Source of the DNA: Flavobacterium denitrificans DSM 15936
Lineage (GTDB): Bacteria > Bacteroidota > Bacteroidia > Flavobacteriales > Flavobacteriaceae
Reading direction: 5' to 3'
DNA: 64,000 nt
Assembly: GCF_000425445.1 (NCBI RefSeq)
Contig: NZ_AUDL01000004.1
Span: 717,271-781,270, forward strand
Part shown: positions 34,368-41,641 of the stretch, piece by piece
Numbering within the stretch: position 1 is the stretch's first letter
Layout of the letters: each line of letters opens with the position of its first letter
Position numbers and translations under genes: made by a program
The notes under the pieces: model-generated
What the model saw: only the letters and a program-made list of their open reading frames with translations
Told to the model about the DNA's origin: nothing
Databases searched by the model: none

Positions 34368-35521
34368 TATTTAGTTTTTTTGGCAAGCGTATTCATTTCG
34401 TCAATTTTCTCATACATCAAATCTTTGTTCAAATCCCCAATTGGTTCCATTTGAGAAGCATTTTGGTATTTTTTTGAAGCATGTTTTGGATCGCCCATTT
34501 TTTCATACATCAAGCCCAATTCATATTCGCCCAACATGGCTTTTGGGTAATTTACATTTCCTATTTCAGCCATTTTCCCTAATTCATCGTAGGCATTCTT
34601 TTTCAAAATGATATTTTCAATTATTTTGAAATCACTCATTCTTACTGGAACCTGAAATCCTAAAATTTCAGACATTGTAGCATATTTTTTTTCTAAATAA
34701 TCTGAATAGCCAGATTCTAAAACTGCAATTTTTTCATTGTATTCAGCAGAATTAATTGGTCTATAAGATTCGAAAATTTGATACAACGCATTTGGGATTG
34801 AATGTAAAACCTCAGTATAATGTGTTGCACCTTTAAATACGTCGTATTTATAATTTACTAACGGATTATTTGCGATTTTAATATTGCTGTTTAATTTTTC
34901 AATAGGTTCTTTAATTCTTTTATTGTCGCCTTCTCCCGCTGAAAGATAATAGAATATTGGCTTTTGAATTTTTGCAAATTTTTCCGCTATTCTAACTTCC
35001 ATTTTTGGAGCAAGTTCAGGGCTAAAGCAGATATATGCGTTAAAGATTGGATCTTCTTTGTATAAATAAAAATTGGCAAAACTCGCTGTTATGTCATGAC
35101 CCGCAATAATTCTGAATGGGGCTGTGTGGTATTTTTTTTCAATATATGGAATTAATTCTGCTCCTACAAATTCGAAAAATTTTGCTCCCTTTTCAAATGG
35201 CAAACCTTCATTTTGATCGATTGTTGAGTCATCCTCACGTTCATCATTTTTATTTTGATGAATACCTATAATAATCATTTCAGGGATATCATCCCAATAC
35301 GAACCATAACTTACGGCTCCCAAAAATGGATCAAATAAATAATCGCCGTCGAATAAGTATAAAACCGGATATTTTCGATCAGATTTTTCGTCATACGAAG
35401 GAGGAAGTCCAATTGTAATTCTTCGTTCTTCTCCTAGTTTTTCAGATTTGATATTGTCAAATTTTTTCTGTGAAAAAACAGAAAATGAGATGAATGCAAG
35501 CAGTAGGTAGACTTTTTTCAT
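34367..35521 (-). CDS. Secreted esterase with C-terminal TPR segment
   Basis: I chose the ATG at 35521, which opens a signal peptide (MKKVYLLLAFISFSVFSQ). The protein is then 384 residues. The N-terminal ~250 residues match the esterase D/enterochelin-esterase-like family: RRITIGLPPSYDEK, YPVLYLFDGDYLF, then RIIAGHDITASFA. The last replaces the usual GxSxGG elbow with GHDITA. The C-terminal ~100 residues contain a TPR-like unit, ELGLMYEKMGDPKHASKKYQ. If the elbow Ser is truly absent, the enzyme may be inactive. It overlaps radA by one base. Confidence 0.8.
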   Translation of the reverse strand: MKKVYLLLAFISFSVFSQKKFDNIKSEKLGEERRITIGLPPSYDEKSDRKYPVLYLFDGDYLFDPFLGAVSYGSYWDDIPEMIIIGIHQNKNDEREDDSTIDQNEGLPFEKGAKFFEFVGAELIPYIEKKYHTAPFRIIAGHDITASFANFYLYKEDPIFNAYICFSPELAPKMEVRIAEKFAKIQKPIFYYLSAGEGDNKRIKEPIEKLNSNIKIANNPLVNYKYDVFKGATHYTEVLHSIPNALYQIFESYRPINSAEYNEKIAVLESGYSDYLEKKYATMSEILGFQVPVRMSDFKIIENIILKKNAYDELGKMAEIGNVNYPKAMLGEYELGLMYEKMGDPKHASKKYQNASQMEPIGDLNKDLMYEKIDEMNTLAKKTK

Positions 35522-35721
35522 GATTTGTGGCATTTCAGTGAATTAAAAAGTATTGAAAATTGTATGGCAATATAATACTTTATTTGCTTTTTGGTATTTT
35601 GGGATTGAAAAAAAGCAATGATTTCCTACGCTTAAAGATTTTGATTTAAGGCATAAGAAAATCTGTTTGTGCAAAAAGGTTTTTGACAAATTAAAATTAG
35701 AAGTAAGCGTAAAATAAGGTT

Positions 35722-36072
35722 TTATGTTAACGAATTATCGTTTTCATTTGGAAAAATGATCCATGGCTTGAAGGTTTTAGCTTCTTCAAATTCCAAGGTT
35801 GCGTATGAAATAATGATAATAATGTCATCTTTTTGAACCTTTCTTGCGGCCGGACCATTAAGAGTGATTTCGCCTGAGTTTTTTTCGCCTTTTATGGCGT
35901 ATGTTTCAAAACGTTCCCCATTATTAATGTTAACAATAGATACTTTTTCGCCTTCAATAATATTTGAAGCTTCGAGTAGTGTTTCATCAATAGTAATGCT
36001 GCCAATATAATTTAAATCGGCTCCGGTAACTTTTACTCGATGAATTTTTGATTTTATAACTTGAATTTGCAT
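35722..36072 (-). CDS. panD: Aspartate 1-decarboxylase
   Basis: This 116-residue proenzyme makes beta-alanine for pantothenate. The self-cleavage site is YIGSIT with Gly24-Ser25, where the pyruvoyl group forms at Ser25. The conserved NNGERFETYAIKG and LNGPAARKVQKDD follow. Length is normal. It lies 14 nt from the panC stop, so the two are probably co-transcribed. A strong-looking promoter also sits between them. Confidence 0.95.
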   Translation of the reverse strand: MQIQVIKSKIHRVKVTGADLNYIGSITIDETLLEASNIIEGEKVSIVNINNGERFETYAIKGEKNSGEITLNGPAARKVQKDDIIIIISYATLEFEEAKTFKPWIIFPNENDNSLT

Positions 36073-36076
36073 GCTG

Positions 36077-36109
36077 CAAAGGTAATTTAATTTAATGAAA
36101 TGGTGTCAA
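36077..36109 (-). promoter_or_regulatory. Candidate internal panD promoter, near-leaderless
   Basis: On the minus strand TTG (36109-36107), 22 nt and TACCTTTG (36084-36077) match the consensus. The -7 box ends only four bases before the panD ATG at 36072, so a transcript from here would be nearly leaderless. It overlaps the end of panC. Confidence 0.5.
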
Positions 36110-36935
36110 TTAACCTTATAGAATTAACAAATACCGCTATAAACGCACGATATTTTTTGTCATTAATTTTATGATCAATAGGTAATAATGTAGATTCGTC
36201 AGCGATCACGAAATATTCGAGGTCAAATCGTTCATTGTCCTTAAAAGCATCTTCCACAAATTGTATGGTTTCTTCAGGAGTGCTATTTTGAAATATTTCT
36301 TTGGCTTCGGTCAAAGTTTTGTAAATTATTGAAGCTTCTTTTCTTTCTTCTGCTGTCAAACGCTCATTTCTAGAGCTCATTGCTAAAAGATTGTCTTCTC
36401 TAAAAATTGGGCATCCAACAATATTTACTGGCAAATTGTTTTTTTCGACCATTTTTTTGACGATTTGCAACTGTTGAAAGTCTTTTTCCCCAAAATAAGC
36501 ATTGGTTGGATTTACGATTTCAAAAAGGCGTTTTACAATTGTTCCGACACCGTTAAAATGTCCTGGTCTGAATTTTCCTTCCATCTGATTTTCTAAACCA
36601 TCAAAATCAAATGTTTGCGAAATAGTGTTTCCTTCGTAAATATCTTCGACAGAAGGAGCATATAAAATTATTTTGTCACTTAATCCTCGCATTTTTTTTA
36701 CATCTTCTTCAAGAGTACGAGGATATTTTTCTAAATCTTCAGGATTATTGAACTGCGTAGGGTTTACGAAAATACTTACAACAGTGTCGTCATTTTCTTT
36801 AAGTGATCGCTGCATTAAAGCCAGATGCCCTTGGTGTAAAGCTCCCATAGTTGGTACAAATCCGATAGTTGAATTTGCGGTTTTGATAGTTTTTAAATAG
36901 GCTATCAAAGCTACTTTACCGTAAAAAATGTGCAT
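36087..36935 (-). CDS. panC: Pantothenate synthetase
   Basis: The enzyme ligates pantoate and beta-alanine using ATP. I chose the ATG at 36935, giving 282 residues (MHIFYGKVALIAYLKT), close to the E. coli length. The longer frame from 36965 would start inside the -7 box. Motifs seen are PTMGALHQGHLALM (with the HxGH nucleotide site), FVNPTQFNNPEDLEKYPRT, and FGEKDFQQLQIV. With panD downstream it forms the beta-alanine to pantothenate step. Confidence 0.95.
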   Translation of the reverse strand: MHIFYGKVALIAYLKTIKTANSTIGFVPTMGALHQGHLALMQRSLKENDDTVVSIFVNPTQFNNPEDLEKYPRTLEEDVKKMRGLSDKIILYAPSVEDIYEGNTISQTFDFDGLENQMEGKFRPGHFNGVGTIVKRLFEIVNPTNAYFGEKDFQQLQIVKKMVEKNNLPVNIVGCPIFREDNLLAMSSRNERLTAEERKEASIIYKTLTEAKEIFQNSTPEETIQFVEDAFKDNERFDLEYFVIADESTLLPIDHKINDKKYRAFIAVFVNSIRLIDTISLN

Positions 36936-36958
36936 GGCAGTATTATTAAAATTTAGTG

Positions 36959-36966
36959 CAAACATA
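36959..36966 (-). promoter_or_regulatory. Candidate -7 element for panC
   Basis: The minus strand reads TATGTTTG, a TAnnTTTG match. Transcription would begin near 36952, which supports the ATG at 36935 over 36965. Confidence 0.45.
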
Positions 36967-36997
36967 ATATATTAGTTATAAACTGCATAAAATTTTG

Positions 36998-37005
36998 TAA
37001 TTTTG
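36998..37005 (+). promoter_or_regulatory. Candidate -7 element for the GT5-like gene
   Basis: TAATTTTG matches TAnnTTTG and lies 38 nt before the start at 37044. A -33 TTG is not evident. Confidence 0.45.
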
Positions 37006-37043
37006 CGACGTTTTTATTACCAAAAATTAAGTAAAATACTATT

Positions 37044-37850
37044 ATGAAAGATAAGAGGATATTATATGTATCATCTGAAGTCGTGCCTTATTTGGCTGAA
37101 AATGAGGTTTCTTTAATGTCTTATGACGTTCCGAAAATGATTAACGATCAAGGAGGTCAGATAAGAATTTTCATGCCGAGATATGGAAATATCAACGAGA
37201 GAAGACATCAATTACACGAAGTGATCAGACTTTCTGGAATGAATTTGGTAGTGAATGACTTAGATATGCCATTGATTATTAAAGTTGCTTCAATTCCAAA
37301 AGAAAGAATTCAGGTTTATTTTATTGATAATGACGAGTATTTTAAGCGTAAGGCAACTTTTGCTGACGAAGAAGGTGCGTTATATCCTGATAATGATGAG
37401 CGTGCAATCTTTTTTGCCAAAGGAGTTGTTGAAACAGTTAAAAAACTAAACTGGGTTCCGGACATTATTCACGTTCATGGATGGTTGGCAGCGATGCTTC
37501 CTATTTATATGAAACATTATTATAAAAATGAAGCTTTGTTTTCTGAAACTAAAATCGTTACATCTGTTTACGGACAGTCTTTCGATGAGAATTTGGATAT
37601 GGAAATGATCAACAAAGTTAAATTTGATGGTGTGCCTCATGAATCAGTTTCTGATTTGGAAGTTCCAAACTACGAGAATGTTTTGAAAGCAAGTATATTA
37701 CATTCAGATGCTGTTATTATTGCATCTGAAAATGTTTCCCCAAGTTTAACAAAATTTATAGAATCTTCAGGAAAACCTTTTTTACCTTTCGCCCCGAAAG
37801 ATGCATTCGCTGAAGCGTATACAAATTTCTATAGAAAAATGGGTCTTTAA
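37044..37850 (+). CDS. Short glycogen-synthase-like (GT5 N-terminal domain) protein
   Basis: The 268 residues align by pattern with only the N-terminal Rossmann half of glycogen synthase: RILYVSSEVVPYL, RIFMPRYGNINERR, FFAKGVVETVKKLNW and PDIIHVHGWLAAMLPIYMKH. Two key features are missing. The KTGGL ADP-glucose loop is replaced by AENEVSLMSYDVPK, and the C-terminal nucleotide-binding half is absent (about 270 against ~470 residues). It is probably not a working glycosyltransferase. It is divergent from panC and may share a unit with the DUF4270 gene 18 nt downstream. Confidence 0.8.
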   Translation: MKDKRILYVSSEVVPYLAENEVSLMSYDVPKMINDQGGQIRIFMPRYGNINERRHQLHEVIRLSGMNLVVNDLDMPLIIKVASIPKERIQVYFIDNDEYFKRKATFADEEGALYPDNDERAIFFAKGVVETVKKLNWVPDIIHVHGWLAAMLPIYMKHYYKNEALFSETKIVTSVYGQSFDENLDMEMINKVKFDGVPHESVSDLEVPNYENVLKASILHSDAVIIASENVSPSLTKFIESSGKPFLPFAPKDAFAEAYTNFYRKMGL

Positions 37851-37868
37851 TTAACTTTAAATTTAAAC

Positions 37869-39476
37869 ATGTATAATACTTCTTTTATTAAGAAAATTCT
37901 AATAGCGGCAACAGTTGTTTTTTTGTATTCCTGTGACAGAGATTTTAATGCGATTGGCGATGAATTGATTGGAGACAATCACTTTGATTTGACGCCTGAG
38001 AAATATGATGTTTTGGCTTATAATCAAGAAATAACGCCTATTCAGTCAAACGGATTGGCAATAAATGCTTTGGGTATTTATGACAATCCAGTTTTAGGTA
38101 CCACTATTGGAAATTTTGTTACTCAAGTTTCTTTATCGGAATATGCTCCAATAATTGGTGAAGGTGCTGTTATTGATAGCGTGTATTTGAGTGTTCCTTA
38201 TTTTAGTCATGTTAAGTCTACTGATGCTGCTGGAAAACGTACTTATGAATTAGACTCTATTTATGGTCCTGCAGCAGGAAAATTTGATTTAAGTGTTTAT
38301 GAGTCTAAAGTTTTAATGCGAAGCAGTTTTTTTGATAATGGTACGCAATTGCCTCAATTGTATTATACTAGTCAAAATGATGTAGATTTTGATGGAAATA
38401 TTGGTGTAAAACTTAATAATTCAAGTAATAAAGCCCAAAATACAGAATTCTATTTCGATAATGCTGAAGTAGCAAATAAAGCCGTAGATGCAGCTGGTAA
38501 AGTGACATACACAAAAGTGAAGCCAGAAATGCGATTGATGTTAGATAGCAAATTTTTCAAGGAAAAAATTCTAGAAGCTCCAGCAGAAAAGTTAGCTTCA
38601 GCAGCTTTATTTCAAGATTGGTTTAGAGGGTTACACTTTAAAGTACAAAGATCGACAGCTGGTAATGCTAATATGGCTTTGATTGATTTTGCGAAAGAAG
38701 GTAAAATAGTTATTAAGTATAAAGCAAAAACTGCAATAACTACGGATCCAGAAGCAACTACAGAAGATAAAAGTATTGAAATTAATTTGACTGGGGCAAC
38801 GGCAAGTCTTTTGCAGGATGCTAAAAGTTCTGCCTATGCAAATGCAATAAGCGAATCAAATATAAATAGAACAGAAGGTGATGAGAGCCTTTATATTAAA
38901 GGTGGTCAAGGATCTGTTGCTGTAATCGAATTGAATGGTTTTGCTTCGAAGTTGGCTGAAATCAGAACAAAAAATTGGCTGGTAAACGAAGCTAATCTGG
39001 TTTTTTATATTGATTCAGACAAAATGGCTGTAAAAGATGGTAATGGTTTTCAGGCGGATGAGCCAAAAAGAGTTTATCTCTATGATTTAACTAACAATGT
39101 TCCTTTGGTAGATTACTCTGACGGAACAACGGGTTCGCTTGCAAATGACCCTAAGGCTACAAAATTTGTTTTTGGAGGTTTAATCAATATTGATGCTACG
39201 ACTAAACGCGGCAATTATTATAAAATAAGAATAACGAATCATATTCGAAATCTTATAAAAGATGCAACAGCTGAAAATGTAAAATTAGGTTTGGTTGTTA
39301 CCGAAGATATTGGAGTGATTACTTCAAATAAATTAAAGTTAAAAAATAGCGTTATTTCTGAGGCGCCAAGAGGTTCGGTTATGGGTCCGTTAGGAACTAT
39401 CCTGTATGGAGGAAAATCTTCTGTTGCAGATAATAAAAGACTGAAACTTGAAATTTACTACACGAAACCAAATTAA
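37869..39476 (+). CDS. DUF4270 lipoprotein
   Basis: This 535-residue lipoprotein has the signal MYNTSFIKKILIAATVVFLYSC with Cys22, then DRDFNAIGDELIGDNHFDL, the diagnostic opening of DUF4270. The body is beta-rich and contains ALGIYDNPVLGTTIGNFVTQ and a C-terminal LEIYYTKPN. Members are Bacteroidetes-specific surface proteins of unknown role. It lies between the GT5-like gene and glmS (9-nt gap to glmS), so these three are probably co-transcribed. Confidence 0.9.
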   Translation: MYNTSFIKKILIAATVVFLYSCDRDFNAIGDELIGDNHFDLTPEKYDVLAYNQEITPIQSNGLAINALGIYDNPVLGTTIGNFVTQVSLSEYAPIIGEGAVIDSVYLSVPYFSHVKSTDAAGKRTYELDSIYGPAAGKFDLSVYESKVLMRSSFFDNGTQLPQLYYTSQNDVDFDGNIGVKLNNSSNKAQNTEFYFDNAEVANKAVDAAGKVTYTKVKPEMRLMLDSKFFKEKILEAPAEKLASAALFQDWFRGLHFKVQRSTAGNANMALIDFAKEGKIVIKYKAKTAITTDPEATTEDKSIEINLTGATASLLQDAKSSAYANAISESNINRTEGDESLYIKGGQGSVAVIELNGFASKLAEIRTKNWLVNEANLVFYIDSDKMAVKDGNGFQADEPKRVYLYDLTNNVPLVDYSDGTTGSLANDPKATKFVFGGLINIDATTKRGNYYKIRITNHIRNLIKDATAENVKLGLVVTEDIGVITSNKLKLKNSVISEAPRGSVMGPLGTILYGGKSSVADNKRLKLEIYYTKPN

Positions 39477-39485
39477 TAAATATAT

Positions 39486-41336
39486 ATGTGTGGAATTGTT
39501 GGATATATTGGCCATAGAGAGGCGTATCCTATTGTTATCAAAGGATTAAAACGACTCGAATACAGAGGTTATGACAGTGCCGGTGTGATGTTGTTTGACA
39601 ACGAAGCTGGTGTAAAGCTTTGTAAAACAAAAGGTAAGGTTTCGGATCTTGAAGCTAAAGCGCAAGATGATTTTACAACAAATGGAACTATCGGAATAGG
39701 GCATACCCGTTGGGCAACGCACGGAGTTCCGAATGATGTGAACTCGCATCCGCATCTTTCTAATTCTGGTGAATTAGTAATTATTCATAACGGAATTATT
39801 GAGAATTATGCACCGCTAAAAGAAGAGTTAATCAAGAGGGGTTATACTTTCAAATCGGACACAGATACGGAAGTGCTGGTAAATTTAATCGAAGACGTAC
39901 AAAAAAAGGAAAATATTAAATTAGGTAAAGCTGTTCAAATAGCTTTGAATCAAGTTGTAGGTGCTTATGCAATTGCAGTTTTTGATAAAAAAAATCCTGA
40001 TGAAATTGTTGCTGCAAGACTAGGAAGCCCTTTAGCAATTGGTGTTGGAGATGGTGAGTATTTTATAGCATCTGATGCTTCTCCTTTTATTGAATATACT
40101 TCAAATGCGATTTATCTTGAAGATGGTGAAATAGCAAACATTAGATTGCATAAACCTCTTAAGGTTAGAAAAATAAAGGATGACTCTTTGGTGGATCCTT
40201 ATATTCAAGAGCTTCAGATGAACTTGGAGCAAATTGAAAAAGGAGGTTATGATCATTTCATGCTTAAAGAAATCTACGAACAGCCAAGTGTAATTAAAGA
40301 TACTTACAGAGGAAGACTTCATGCAAATGATGGAATTGTTCAAATGGCTGGTGTAGAAGATAATCTTGAAAAATTCTTAAATGCAAAAAGAATTCTGATT
40401 GTAGCATGTGGTACTTCATGGCACGCAGGTCTTGTGGCGGAGTATATTTTTGAAGAGTTTACGCGTATTCCGGTTGAAGTTGAATATGCTTCTGAATTTA
40501 GATACAGAAACCCAATTATAAACAAAGACGACGTTGTGATTGCAATTTCTCAATCAGGGGAAACAGCTGATACGATGGCGGCTATCAAATTGGCAAAAGA
40601 AAATGGTGCTTTTGTTTTTGGAGTTTGTAATGTTGTAGGTTCTTCTATTTCAAGAGAAAGTCATGCAGGTGCTTATACACACGCTGGGCCAGAAATTGGA
40701 GTGGCTTCAACCAAAGCTTTTACTACGCAAATCACGGTTTTGACTATGATTGCTTTGAAATTAGGAAAAGCGAAAGGTACTTTGACAAATAGCGATTTCC
40801 ATGCTTACTTACAAGAGTTAGAAATAATTCCAGAAAAAGTAGCCGAAGCTTTGGAAACAAACGATAGAGCAAAAGAAATTGCAGCCGCTTTTAAAGATGC
40901 AGCAAATTGTCTTTATTTAGGTCGTGGATATAATTTCCCGGTTGCTCTTGAAGGTGCTTTGAAATTAAAAGAGATCTCATATATTCACGCTGAAGGATAT
41001 CCTGCTGCGGAGATGAAACACGGTCCAATTGCTTTGATCGATGAGCATATGCCAGTTATTGTAATCGCACCTAAGCAAGGTCATTATGATAAAATTGTAA
41101 GTAACATTCAGGAGATTAAATCTCGAAGCGGTAAAATTATCGCAGTTGTTACTAAAGGTGATACGCAAGTTCGTGAATTGGCTGATTATGTAATCGAAAT
41201 TCCAGAAACTTCAGATGCATTGTCTCCATTAATTACAACTATTCCGTTACAATTGCTTTCTTATTATATTGCAGTTATGAGAGGTTGCAATGTCGATCAG
41301 CCACGTAACTTGGCAAAATCAGTTACTGTAGAATAG
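39486..41336 (+). CDS. glmS: Glutamine-fructose-6-phosphate aminotransferase
   Basis: This 616-residue enzyme makes glucosamine-6-phosphate, the entry point to peptidoglycan and LPS amino sugars. The N-terminal Ntn glutaminase has the nucleophile Cys2 in MCGIVGYIGH, plus GIGHTRWATHG and HNGIIENY. The two SIS isomerase domains follow, with ACGTSWHAGLVAEY, ISQSGETADT and the C-terminal QPRNLAKSVTVE. Length is normal. No glmS ribozyme is seen, as expected outside Firmicutes. Confidence 0.97.
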   Translation: MCGIVGYIGHREAYPIVIKGLKRLEYRGYDSAGVMLFDNEAGVKLCKTKGKVSDLEAKAQDDFTTNGTIGIGHTRWATHGVPNDVNSHPHLSNSGELVIIHNGIIENYAPLKEELIKRGYTFKSDTDTEVLVNLIEDVQKKENIKLGKAVQIALNQVVGAYAIAVFDKKNPDEIVAARLGSPLAIGVGDGEYFIASDASPFIEYTSNAIYLEDGEIANIRLHKPLKVRKIKDDSLVDPYIQELQMNLEQIEKGGYDHFMLKEIYEQPSVIKDTYRGRLHANDGIVQMAGVEDNLEKFLNAKRILIVACGTSWHAGLVAEYIFEEFTRIPVEVEYASEFRYRNPIINKDDVVIAISQSGETADTMAAIKLAKENGAFVFGVCNVVGSSISRESHAGAYTHAGPEIGVASTKAFTTQITVLTMIALKLGKAKGTLTNSDFHAYLQELEIIPEKVAEALETNDRAKEIAAAFKDAANCLYLGRGYNFPVALEGALKLKEISYIHAEGYPAAEMKHGPIALIDEHMPVIVIAPKQGHYDKIVSNIQEIKSRSGKIIAVVTKGDTQVRELADYVIEIPETSDALSPLITTIPLQLLSYYIAVMRGCNVDQPRNLAKSVTVE

Positions 41337-41358
41337 TATTTTATTACATATAAATGTT

Positions 41359-41390
41359 AAAAAAGCGAGATTTAGGTCTTGCTTTTTTTT
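41359..41390 (+). terminator. Terminator after glmS
   Basis: AAAAAAGCGAGA (41359-41370) pairs with TCTTGCTTTTTT (41377-41388), with one G-U pair, followed by more T residues. Confidence 0.75.
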
Positions 41391-41641
41391 ATTATCAGAT
41401 TTTTTTTCTATCCCCTGTATTTTTATTAAATCCTCATTTTTTTAATCAAATTTTATATGTATGCATACTATTTAAGATTTGGATTGCCTTGTTGTTGCTG
41501 TTAATTGAATAAAACACAATGTGAAAAAGTTAAAATACTAGCAATATTTATGCGTTATATTAATTTTTTTTAACGTTTTTTTATTAATATCAAAAATATT
41601 TGTATTTTGGCTAGATAAACTAACCAAAAACCTAACCCAAA
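41391..41641. other. Intergenic region upstream of the TonB receptor gene
   Basis: This AT-rich region has no ORF. TTTG and TATTTTGG text lies near 41600-41612, but no box matches TAnnTTTG exactly, so I call no promoter. Nothing else stands out. Confidence 0.4.

Noticed and set aside
39486..41336. glmS ribozyme upstream of glmS
   Set aside because: Only nine bases separate glmS from the DUF4270 gene, and no ribozyme core is possible there.
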